This document shows positions 13,736 to 22,700 of a stretch of DNA of 24,376 nt, piece after piece. A program made the translations under genes and the position numbers. The notes below the pieces were generated by a model. It had not been told where the DNA came from and did not search any database. It saw only the letters and a program-made list of their open reading frames with translations. This DNA is from Lentimicrobiaceae bacterium. GTDB lineage: Bacteria; Bacteroidota; Bacteroidia; Bacteroidales; WCHB1-69. Position 1 is the stretch's first letter. Each line of letters starts with the position of its first letter. The stretch spans positions 1 through 24,376 of the forward strand of contig WQSU01000006.1 in assembly GCA_009787675.1 (NCBI GenBank), read 5' to 3'.

Positions 13736-16213
13736 ATGCTCACCTATTTCACCCAAATTCTCTTACCACTTCCTCTTCCTGCCATGTTCACTTATCGTGT
13801 ACCGCAAGAGTTGAATGGGCAGATACAAGCTGGGATACGGGTTGTGGTACCCTTCGGGAAGCATAGACTGTATGCAGGTCTGGTGATGGAGGTGCATACC
13901 AATCCGCCCTCTTTTCCAAATGTAAAATATGTGATTGATGTGATTGATGTTACGCCGATAGTTACGGAAAAACAACTTGCACTTTGGAAGTGGCTGGCAC
14001 ACTACTACTTGTGTTATAATGGCGAGGTGATGGCTGCTGCCATGCCCTCAGGGCTGAAGTTGGCGGGAGAAACACTCATCATGCTGCATCCCGACTTTGA
14101 TGGCGACATTTCAACGCTGACTGAACGGGAACTCATAATTGCGGAAGCGCTCACCTACAGGCAACACCTCACCGTTGCCGAAGTGCAAAAAATTGTGGAA
14201 ATCCAAAAGATTTTCCCTGTCATCAAATCGTTGGTAGAGAAGAATGTGATTTTGACTACAGAGGAGATTAAAAATCCATACCGCGCTAAAAAGGAAAGTT
14301 ATATTTTTTTGCATGAAGATTATGAAAACGATGAGCCTGCGCTTTTTGAAGTGTTAGACCGATTAAGCGCCTCGAAAAAAACAGAAAAACAATCACAACT
14401 TTTATTGGCATTTTTAATGCTAAAAAGGGATGAAGACCGCGTGAAAAGAACGGACCTGCTAAAGAAGTCGGAATGCTCGCCATCGTCGCTGCAAACATTA
14501 ATCAGTAATAATATTTTGATTCAAAAAGAGATACTAAGCAGTCGCTTGCCGGATGTTTCTTCCAAAAATGATATTAACGACATCGTTTTGTCGGAGGTGC
14601 AACAAAAAAGTTTTTTGGAAATAAAAGCACTTTTTCGGCGGTTTTCAGTGGTTTTGTTGCACGGCATCACAGGTTGCGGCAAAACGGAAATCTATATGAA
14701 GATGATTGATGAGGTGCTAATGCAAGGCAAGCAAGTGCTGTACCTTTTGCCGGAGATTGCACTTACTTCACAAATTGTGAGTCGATTACAAAAATTTTTT
14801 GGGAATAGGGTAGGGGTCTATCATTCGCGGTTCAACGAGTTTGAACGGGTGGAGATTTGGAACAGGGTGTTGCAACACGGCACCAACGGCGAACAAAAGT
14901 ATTCGCTGATTTTAGGTGCCCGCTCGTCTCTTCTGTTGCCGTATCAAAACTTGGGATTCATCATCGTGGATGAGGAGCATGACGCGTCTTACAAACAGCA
15001 AGATCCAGCGCCGCGCTATCACGCCCGCGATGCCGCTGTAGTGCTGGGGAAACTTCACAATGCCCCCGTACTGCTCGGTACAGCTACTCCTTCGTTAGAA
15101 AGTTATTACAACGTAAAACAAGGTAAATACGGATTAGTGGAACTGTTTCAACGCTACGCCGAAAGCCAACTTCCGGAGATTTGGGTGGAAAATGTGCCCG
15201 AAGCACGAAGACAGAAAAAAATGGAGGGGCATCTCTCTCATTTTCTCATCAACAGTATGGCGGAAGCGCTCGATAGAAAAGAGCAAGTCATTCTGTTTCA
15301 AAATCGTAGGGGATATGCGGTGCGCCTGTATTGCAACGCCTGTCAAAATATGCCCACCTGCATTCATTGCGATGTTACGCTCACCTATCATAAAAAATCA
15401 AACTTGTTGAAATGCCACTATTGCGGCTATGCTATTGCTGTTCCTGAGCGCTGCCCGCATTGCCAAAGCACAGACATTGAAATGAAAGGCTTTGGCACTG
15501 AGAAAATTGAAGAGACTATAGCTCAGCTTTTCCCTGATGCGAAAGTGGCACGAATGGACTTGGATACTACACGCTCGAAAACAGCATACCAAAAAATCAT
15601 TTCCGATTTTGAAAAACTACGCACCGATATTTTGGTGGGAACACAAATGATAACCAAAGGGTTGGATTTCGATCGTGTGACTGTAGTCGGCATATTGGAA
15701 GCGGACAACATGATCACTTTTCCCGATTTTCGCGCGTTTGAGCGGGCATTCCAAGTGATGGCGCAGGTGAGCGGGCGTGCGGGCAGAAAAGAAATTCCAG
15801 GAAAAGTGATTATACAAAGCTACCAACCGTGGCATCCTGCTTTGAAGTATGTGATTGGCAACGACTTTCAAGCAATGTACTTGAATCAAATTGAAGAAAG
15901 AAGAAAATTTCGCTATCCACCCGTGTTTCGTTTAATAAAGATTACATTGAAACACAACAATTTAGAATTTGTCAATCAGGCGGCGGCAGAGTTGGCGCAG
16001 GAGTTGCAAAAAAGATTTCCGAAGCAGGTATTAGGACCCGAATTTCCCTTGATTTCCCGCCTGCAAAACCAATACCTGAAAGAGATTTGGATAAAATTTG
16101 CCAAAGATACTTCGTTGGAGAAGAAAAAGGAGGCACTACAAAACATTATCACACAGTTTCAAACACATTCAAAATGCAAACAGGTGCGCGTGGTGGTGAA
16201 TGTGGATTGTTAA
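13736..16213 (+). CDS. priA: Primosomal replication-restart helicase PriA
   Basis: 3'-5' superfamily 2 DNA helicase that reloads the replicative helicase at stalled forks. 825 residues from the ATG at 13736; a TTG six bases upstream is less likely. Visible parts: N-terminal 3'-DNA-binding domain (ILLPLPLPAMFTYRVP, VVVPFGKHRLYAGLV), Walker A HGITGCGKTEIY, motif II DEEHDASYKQQDPAPRYHARD, TATPSLESY, the zinc-binding insertion with paired cysteines (CNACQNMPTCIHCDVTL, KCHYCGY, RCPHCQS), and motifs V/VI (GTQMITKGLDF, ADNMITFPDFRAFERAFQ, QVSGRAGR). All eight zinc-ligand cysteines appear present. SSB, encoded about 4 kb away, is a known PriA partner through its C-terminal tip. It ends 4 bp from the convergent HTH gene. 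Confidence 0.97.
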   Translation: MLTYFTQILLPLPLPAMFTYRVPQELNGQIQAGIRVVVPFGKHRLYAGLVMEVHTNPPSFPNVKYVIDVIDVTPIVTEKQLALWKWLAHYYLCYNGEVMAAAMPSGLKLAGETLIMLHPDFDGDISTLTERELIIAEALTYRQHLTVAEVQKIVEIQKIFPVIKSLVEKNVILTTEEIKNPYRAKKESYIFLHEDYENDEPALFEVLDRLSASKKTEKQSQLLLAFLMLKRDEDRVKRTDLLKKSECSPSSLQTLISNNILIQKEILSSRLPDVSSKNDINDIVLSEVQQKSFLEIKALFRRFSVVLLHGITGCGKTEIYMKMIDEVLMQGKQVLYLLPEIALTSQIVSRLQKFFGNRVGVYHSRFNEFERVEIWNRVLQHGTNGEQKYSLILGARSSLLLPYQNLGFIIVDEEHDASYKQQDPAPRYHARDAAVVLGKLHNAPVLLGTATPSLESYYNVKQGKYGLVELFQRYAESQLPEIWVENVPEARRQKKMEGHLSHFLINSMAEALDRKEQVILFQNRRGYAVRLYCNACQNMPTCIHCDVTLTYHKKSNLLKCHYCGYAIAVPERCPHCQSTDIEMKGFGTEKIEETIAQLFPDAKVARMDLDTTRSKTAYQKIISDFEKLRTDILVGTQMITKGLDFDRVTVVGILEADNMITFPDFRAFERAFQVMAQVSGRAGRKEIPGKVIIQSYQPWHPALKYVIGNDFQAMYLNQIEERRKFRYPPVFRLIKITLKHNNLEFVNQAAAELAQELQKRFPKQVLGPEFPLISRLQNQYLKEIWIKFAKDTSLEKKKEALQNIITQFQTHSKCKQVRVVVNVDC

Positions 16214-16217
16214 TACT

Positions 16218-17183
16218 TCATAAACCCTCCACCGTTGCCCTTTGTTTGGCAAAAAATTCAATTCGGCTTTTTTCGTTGGCTTCTGAGATCTGAATAGCTG
16301 CTCTTTTCTTGAGATGCATCCACTCTTTGAATTTTTCCACCATTTCCAAATCGGAACAAGAGATGTCGTACGCACCAAAAGCATGGATACGACATGCTTT
16401 CAACTTGTCGGAATAGCAATAACTGTAATTAGTGTCAATACTCATTTTTGAAATGTATAAATTCACCTTATTTTGCGTTTCAGGGTAACAGCCCTTGTTT
16501 GCCATTTCTTCCATATAATCCAGTGCATCAAATAGTTCTTTTTTCAAAAGAATTTTATCTTCATCGGAAACCAATAGAATAGAATGGAAATATCTGATGT
16601 TTTGCACCAAGTATTCAAAAATTCTTTGATCTAAAATAAAGTGAGTATTTTTTACGCATAGGATGTTCTTTAAATAATGATCAAATTCCTTTGACATTTT
16701 TTCCGGGATAATGATTTTGGAGAATAAAGGCTTATGCATTTCTTCCTGATGATATTGATATGCCCAGTCGAAAACCTTGAAGCGGTATATTGTAGAAAAG
16801 CGGATGCCCAGCGCTCGTGGCAGGTTATTACAAACTTCCATAAATTCAGAGTTGGGAGTATCCACTAAGTGATCAAGTGCCTTGATCCTTTTTTGCAAAT
16901 TGAACAGGTCATTTTTTGACGGATTAAGATAATTTAGCGTTTGCATTTGATAAGATATTGTTCCTGAATCAATGCCCACTACTTCATCTAATGAAATGTT
17001 CCAGTGAGAAGCCATTTTTACTATTTCATGGGTATGAAATACAACATCTTTTCTTAACCTTCTGTAAACTGCTTCCCGTTCAAGACATAACAGATCCATA
17101 ATTTCTTGTGTCAGTTTTGGTTTTTTTGGAAATATCTCATGCAGATTATCCATGAAAGCATCATACCAATTGTGCCCTTCCAT
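16218..17183 (-). CDS. Putative HTH-type regulator, paralogue A
   Basis: 321 residues, no signal peptide. Residues ~23-68 (KLTQEIMDLLCLEREAVYRRLRKDVVFHTHEIVKMASHWNISLDEVV) look like a helix-turn-helix of the type found in a Bacteroidales regulator family ('GREAVYRRLRGEVPFT...NISLDEI'). The rest is helical and of unknown function, with a highly conserved block NKGCYPETQNKVNLYIS and the C-terminal LKKRAAIQISEANEKSRIEFFAKQR. It is a tandem duplicate of the gene at 17218-18180, 34 bp downstream of it, so the two are probably one transcript. A DNA-binding role is inferred from the HTH-like segment only; the C-terminal part could sense a ligand or mediate dimerisation. Confidence 0.65.
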   Translation of the reverse strand: MEGHNWYDAFMDNLHEIFPKKPKLTQEIMDLLCLEREAVYRRLRKDVVFHTHEIVKMASHWNISLDEVVGIDSGTISYQMQTLNYLNPSKNDLFNLQKRIKALDHLVDTPNSEFMEVCNNLPRALGIRFSTIYRFKVFDWAYQYHQEEMHKPLFSKIIIPEKMSKEFDHYLKNILCVKNTHFILDQRIFEYLVQNIRYFHSILLVSDEDKILLKKELFDALDYMEEMANKGCYPETQNKVNLYISKMSIDTNYSYCYSDKLKACRIHAFGAYDISCSDLEMVEKFKEWMHLKKRAAIQISEANEKSRIEFFAKQRATVEGL

Positions 17184-17217
17184 AATAAAAAAAATTTATT
17201 GTTATGTGATTTTAATT

Positions 17218-18180
17218 TTACAAACTTTCCAATAATTGTCTTTGTTTTGTGAAAAATTCGATGCGACTTTTTGCATCTACTTCCGAAATTTGAATAGATG
17301 CTCTTTTCTTGAGCTGCATCCAGGCAATAAAATTTGCTACCATTTCAGAATGAAAAGAATATAGTTCAAGTTTATCAAAAACATGAATATAAAATACGTC
17401 AAGGTCGGGGGTAGCTGTATAACAGTACCCTGTTTCTATTTTAAGTTGTGAAATATAAATATTTACTTTATTTTGCGTTTCAGGGTAACAACCCTTATTT
17501 GCCATTTCCTGCATATAGTCTAATAATGCAAATGCCTCTTTTTTAATAAGTTCTTTTTCTTCTTGATTCAAAAGGTATATAGAACAGAAATACTGGACAT
17601 CGTTGATCAAATATTCAAATATTCGTTGATCAAAAATGTAATTAGTACGGGGAGCCAGTTTAATAGCTTGATTATATTCAAATGCTAATCTTAGTGCCTC
17701 TTGTGAGATATTAATTTCAGAGAAAGGGGTAGACTCTGATTCGTTCTCTTGCAGATACCTTGATTTGAATAGAAAAAACTTGTTTAATTGCTCAAATCCG
17801 GAAATCAATTGTATGGGCAACCTATTGCAAATGTCCATAAACTCGGTGTGTGGAAAATCTTTAAGATAATTGATAGATTGAATAATAAAATTAAAAAATT
17901 TTACTTCTTCATGCAAAGGATTACAATAGTTTAGAGATTGCATTTTAAATAAAATTTTTCCGGAATGTACTTTTGTAATTTCATCTAATGAGATGTTCCA
18001 TGCAGTAGCAATGGTTACAATTTCATCAATAGAGAAGAGTACTTCTTGACGCAACCTTCTATAGGATGCCTCGCGCTCTAGCCCCAATAAATCCATTAAG
18101 GCTTCCATTAGTTGTTTTCTTTTGGGATATCTTTTATAAAGAATTTCCGTGAAAGTGTCAAACCAAGTGTTTTGTTCCAT
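17218..18180 (-). CDS. Putative HTH-type regulator, paralogue B
   Basis: 320 residues, collinear with paralogue A over the whole length: NTWFDTFTEILYKRYPKRKQLMEALMDLLGLEREASYRRLRQEVLFSIDEIVTIATAWNISLDEI at the HTH end, DQRIFEYLINDVQYFCSIYLL in the middle, and NKGCYPETQNKVNIYIS plus LKKRASIQISEVDAKSRIEFFTKQR at the C-terminal end. The middle (about residues 90-190) is the most diverged, which would fit different signals or partners. It is the first gene of the pair and is divergent from the exported dockerin-protein series, with 505 bp between the start codons, so a regulatory role for that cluster is a reasonable inference. Confidence 0.65.
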   Translation of the reverse strand: MEQNTWFDTFTEILYKRYPKRKQLMEALMDLLGLEREASYRRLRQEVLFSIDEIVTIATAWNISLDEITKVHSGKILFKMQSLNYCNPLHEEVKFFNFIIQSINYLKDFPHTEFMDICNRLPIQLISGFEQLNKFFLFKSRYLQENESESTPFSEINISQEALRLAFEYNQAIKLAPRTNYIFDQRIFEYLINDVQYFCSIYLLNQEEKELIKKEAFALLDYMQEMANKGCYPETQNKVNIYISQLKIETGYCYTATPDLDVFYIHVFDKLELYSFHSEMVANFIAWMQLKKRASIQISEVDAKSRIEFFTKQRQLLESL

Positions 18181-18248
18181 AGAATGCTAATAGTTAAATG
18201 ATTAGTCGTAGTGTCTTCTTCAAAGATTTATTTGATATTTATAGTTGG

Positions 18249-18277
18249 CAAAAATAAAAAAAAGTTTTAGTTAACAA
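18249..18277 (-). promoter_or_regulatory. Candidate promoter for the HTH gene pair
   Basis: On the minus strand TTTTTG with its TTG at 18275-18277, an 18-nt spacer, then TATTTTTG (18249-18256), an exact TAnnTTTG. The predicted leader before the ATG at 18180 is about 60 nt. Confidence 0.45.
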
Positions 18278-18541
18278 AAAATGATTATTACCTAATATGA
18301 TGAACCTATCGTTTATTACTCAAATTGCTAAAAATCAATGAAAAAGAAACATTCTCTCTTTTTTTTCAAAAATTAAAAAGCGCTTCTTTTTACAATTTTT
18401 CAAAAAAAAAAAATCAATACTTGCGTATAATAAAAATGACATGTCAATTTTTGAGCATTTTTTTTAAACAAAAAAATCTAACCGGAAAAAAACATACGAT
18501 CTCCATTTTTGTAACAAAATTCGTTCTTTCTTTTATGACTA

Positions 18542-18596
18542 TTGACGCAGAACAGTACGAATAGTGTTGATTATCAGCATATTTTTGCTGCGTCAA
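18542..18596. promoter_or_regulatory. Inverted repeat flanking a -7-like box upstream of the dockerin-protein series
   Basis: TTGACGCAG (18542-18550) and its exact reverse complement CTGCGTCAA (18588-18596), 46 bp apart start to start. Between them lies TATTTTTG (18580-18587), an exact TAnnTTTG match on the plus strand. A second, competing hairpin CAGCA-TATTTT-TGCTG (18575-18590) shares bases with the right arm. The layout suits either an operator with half-sites on both sides of a promoter or a switching leader structure. No good -33 TTG was found at the usual distance. Confidence 0.5.
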
Positions 18597-18685
18597 AAAA
18601 TGATGTAAAAGATTTAGGAATTGAGTTCTCATTTTAGAATATGCTTTTTTTATGTAATATTTTAATAATAAATAAATATAAAATA

Positions 18686-19717
18686 ATGAAACAAAATTTA
18701 AGATTATTAAATACAGCATTCTTTTTTATATGCAGTTTTTTGTTACACGCTCAAGACGCCAGCAGGGTAGATTCTGCCAATAGAAACAAGAAAGATGAAA
18801 TTTGCGCAAATACACTTGTTACCTTTAAAGCCAGCATAGAAAACGGAGGCGATGCCCCTGCCTACCAGTGGCAACTCAACGGTGTGGATATTACCGGCGC
18901 CAATGATTCAATGTACACTTATATTCCCAAAGAGGGCGATATTCTCACTTGCCAATTGACCAACAACGACTATTGTGTTGAACAAAATGTGGTGATTTCT
19001 AATGAGATATTGCTGCATATTTCCCAATGTGGAGTCATGGTGCGCGGTACAATCTTTCCGTTTGTGCACCACGCAGAACCGGAATATGCAAACCTGTTTT
19101 TCACCATCGCGAGGTTGTACGATGCTGAGTTGTTACTGAAAGATGTTGAAGCCGCTTTGGCAACAGCGCCTTTGTATGCTGATACCGCCATTTACTACGA
19201 TGGCTTGGTATTTATTCCGCGTACTCCGAAATATCCGGGATACCTGAGCAAATTGGATAATCCGGGATGCTCGCAAATCAATTGGGCGGCATTAGGCTAT
19301 AACGCCGAAACAATGGATACTACTTATTTGTTGGAAGGAGAAAAACCACAAATGAACATAGGACATTATGCTTTTAAAGATGTAAAACAGGGAAACTATA
19401 TCCTCGTGTTATCAAGTGGCAGCTATGCGACACGATTTGTGTGTATTACAGTAAATGACGAAGATATATGGATACCCTACAAAGAATTGATTCCAGGAGA
19501 TGTTAATGGCGATTTTATCATTGATCAGTCAGACATTCAATTGATGATTGAAAAAATTTCACAATATGGAGATGAACCCTATGACCCACACTATGATTTA
19601 AACGGTGATTTGATAATTAACATGGCGGATATATCATTATTAAAAGCGTTGCTTCAATTTTCTATTGATTTATATAAAGATACAAATGATTGTTTGTATC
19701 TTTTTCCTCCAAAATAA
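18686..19717 (+). CDS. Exported Ig-like/dockerin protein
   Basis: 343 residues from the ATG at 18686; an upstream in-frame start at 18641 would bury the signal peptide. Signal peptide MKQNLRLLNTAFFFICSFLLHAQ (1-23); PKD/Ig-like domain about 37-113 (CANTLVTFKAS...YQWQLNGVDITGANDSMYTYIP...CQLTNND), a repeat style common in Bacteroidota surface proteins; a GTIFPFV module about 116-262; and a dockerin-like pair of calcium loops, GDVNGDFIIDQSDI (271-284) and DLNGDLIINMADISLLKALL (304-323). No T9SS tail is evident: after the dockerin only about 18 residues remain. No catalytic domain was recognised. It is the first gene of the series, followed after 53 bp by a larger protein sharing its C-terminal half. 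Confidence 0.8.
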   Translation: MKQNLRLLNTAFFFICSFLLHAQDASRVDSANRNKKDEICANTLVTFKASIENGGDAPAYQWQLNGVDITGANDSMYTYIPKEGDILTCQLTNNDYCVEQNVVISNEILLHISQCGVMVRGTIFPFVHHAEPEYANLFFTIARLYDAELLLKDVEAALATAPLYADTAIYYDGLVFIPRTPKYPGYLSKLDNPGCSQINWAALGYNAETMDTTYLLEGEKPQMNIGHYAFKDVKQGNYILVLSSGSYATRFVCITVNDEDIWIPYKELIPGDVNGDFIIDQSDIQLMIEKISQYGDEPYDPHYDLNGDLIINMADISLLKALLQFSIDLYKDTNDCLYLFPPK

Positions 19718-19770
19718 ATAACAAAGAATACATATCTATTACCTATATTTATTAATCTAATTTTTGTTTT

Positions 19771-22700
19771 ATGAAAAGAGAATCTTTACTAAAGTTTAAT
19801 GCTAAAAGCAGAGGTGCACTATTATTAGTGCTTTCACTCTGTGTATTTCCGGAGTTGTTGAGTGCACAACCTGATGAGTACAAATCTTCTAAAGGTATTG
19901 TGGTGGGAACATCCGATGCCCGTCTCACGGCTTCAATTTACGAAACCGACACTACTGTTACAATGAAAATTATGGCAATTGGCTACATGCAGGTGGACTA
20001 TATTAATTTTCCTATTTATTATGATCCGAATCTATTGAGCCTTTGCAAGTCAACTGGAGAAGAGGTTTCGGCATTCGGTTATTTATATAATGATTTGGGA
20101 ACTAATGTCGTTACACTAAATGATGAGCTCAAACAAAAAGGATGGTTATGTTTCGTAACCCATAAAAATAAAGGAATAATTCCTACTATACCCACCTTGT
20201 CAGGTCACGCATCTATGCGCGTTGTGGATGTGGATATGGTAAGTCCGCTACCTTTAGTTGAAACCACAGTTCTTTTAAATGAGGGTGAAGTGAAAACTAT
20301 TGCGGAATGTTATTTTATTAAAAAGATTGCAGGTCAAGAGCTCGCCAATAGCAACGTAGGGATTGGAGTGAAAACAAATATACCCCTCTATCAACCCAGA
20401 TTTGGGTACGATGGTTTATTTTTATGGTATAAGGAGTTAATAGACCCTGCATCCAGTAATGATTTCAGAATTACAAATTCCAACCTGTTTTTATTGCGTT
20501 CCGGTTCATCAGTAATTACCTATCCGGCAAACAACGTAGCCATTAACTCTGCCACCCTGAAAGGTTATTTTCAACAGGGCGCTCAAAATCTCCCAGTTTC
20601 CAGTACTATATTAGATACTATAGGAACAGCCACCTCAGGAAAAGGAAGATTGAATCATGATGAAGTGAAAAAATATGGCTTTATTTTTTCTTTAAATGAT
20701 GTACAAGTTTACACCTCCGAATTTAATGATTCTATTATTATCAATAACATACACTACCCAGTCCCCACCAATGGAGAGGTCGCTTCAGGAACTTTTACAC
20801 GTGGTGCTTATACTTTTAACATAGTGATAGTGGACAATAATGGCGGAACAAATGAAAAGCTGAATTATAGCGCCCCGCTTACCAATTTATTGGCGAACAC
20901 TACCTACTACGCATGGGCTTATACCCACTACACTTTTGAAACCTCAAAAGAGTTTCAATTGGTGGGTGAAAGAATCGATTTTAAGACCAAAGATTGTTTG
21001 GTTTTGAATATCGAAACGATATATATCAATAAAGAACCCGATTGTGGCAAAAGCAATGGCGAGGTTCAGGTGTATGTTGCCGGAGGTAGCGGTGAATATG
21101 AGTTCAGCGTGAACGGCGGAATATTTAAGCAATATAATAACGACTTGATTACTTCTTTAGCGGCAGGCGTTTATACGATCTCCGTGCGCGATGCACAGTA
21201 TCCCGATTGCCCCACAACTTCTGTGGAAAACATTGTATTGCATAACGGCGACACCGATTTGAGCGTGAACCTGACAGCACAAGATGCTTTAACCTGTGTT
21301 TCTACTGATGGTAAACTGTTTATTGCGGTTACCGGCGGAACACCCAACTACACCTATTATTTGAATGACGAAGAATTAAATGAAACTCCAAATATCATTG
21401 AGAATATAGGTGCTGGCGCTTATACTATCACCGTTATGGATGCAAAAGGTTGCGTAGCCACCAGCGGCACAGTACACATCAACGCTGCTACTCCTTCGTT
21501 TACCGTAAATATTGAAGTAACTCATGAAGCCTCTTGCGGAGCCAACACAGGTGAAGCTACCGTAACTGTAACCGGTTCTTCAGATTACACTTATCAATTG
21601 AATGCCAACCCACCACACCATGGAACAAAAAGTGAAATAGTTTTAACCGGATTGAGCGCAGGCGTTTATAAAATACGAATTGAAGACAGTTGTAGCGTTG
21701 TAACACAAACATTTGAAGTTACCAATGGAACCCATGAATTGTCATTTGCGATGACCTCACAAAAAGAGCTTTTGTCTTGCGATGGACAGTTAATTCCCGG
21801 TAGCATTACCATTTCAGTAACACACGGCAAAGAAAACTATGCTTACAGTATTGACGGAATCAATTGGGTTGAGTTCACCGGTGCAACTGCCAATATTTCA
21901 GGGTTACATCAAGGCATTTACACTGTTAGGGTGCAAGATGATGAAAAATGTACGTATGAAATAAACAATATTACCCTCTCTCGTGAAATAATTACCTCAA
22001 TGCAAATTACGGCTCCGGTGGCTGCAACGCCACAAACTTTCTGTGGTGGCGCTACCGTTGCCAACTTACAGGCAATAGGCTTGAATATTAAATGGTACTT
22101 AACCGCAGTAGGCGGCAGTCCGTTAGATATGTCAACACCATTAGATTCAGGCAAGATTTACTACGCAGTGCAATCTATTGGAAACTGCGAAAGTCAGGAA
22201 CGCACTGACGTAAAAGTATATATTGACGACAATGTGGTTTTACAGACTCCGGTTATTACTACTCCCCAAGATTTTTGCAATCCATCGACAAACTTATCGC
22301 TTGCCGATATTGCCACTAACGGAAATACGAATATTGTGTGGTATGATGTACCGCAGGCCGGTACGCCATTGCCGCTAAATACGCCTTTAGAGGCAAAAAC
22401 ATATTATGCAGTCATCAAGGCAGGCTATTGTGAAAGTTCACCCAAAGTTCCGGTAGAAATTACATTTGGCAACTCAAACCCTGTTGCTCCGGTTGTGATC
22501 ACTCCGCAATATTTCTGTGAAGGTGCTTTAATTGCCAATATTGCTGTTCCTAACAACAAGATTGTATGGTATTTAAAAGCCACAGGCGGTGAACCGTTGA
22601 GTACTGCTTTTGTATTACAAGATGGTGCTACCTATTATGCCGCGCAAACTGCTGGAGCGTGTGAAAGCGCAACACGCACTGCCGTAACTGTTCACATCAC

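Larger units (their letters stand above)
18181..18685. other. 505-bp AT-rich divergent intergenic region
   Basis: Separates the minus-strand regulator pair from the plus-strand exported-protein series. It contains a candidate promoter for the regulators (18249-18277), long A and T runs including a 12-A tract (18402-18413), a small AAAAAG-CTTTTT hairpin near 18376-18392, and the inverted repeat 18542-18596. Short open frames in both directions here are AT-driven, lack convincing starts and resemble nothing known. Confidence 0.8.

Noticed and set aside
18325..18564. 79-codon plus-strand open frame upstream of the dockerin series
   Set aside because: It starts at TTG, is Lys/Phe/Ile-rich as expected of AT-rich non-coding DNA, and overlaps a minus-strand frame of similar quality.
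18444..18719. 91-codon minus-strand open frame
   Set aside because: It overlaps the start of the exported protein at 18686 and the regulatory dyad; its composition is AT-driven with no recognisable motif.
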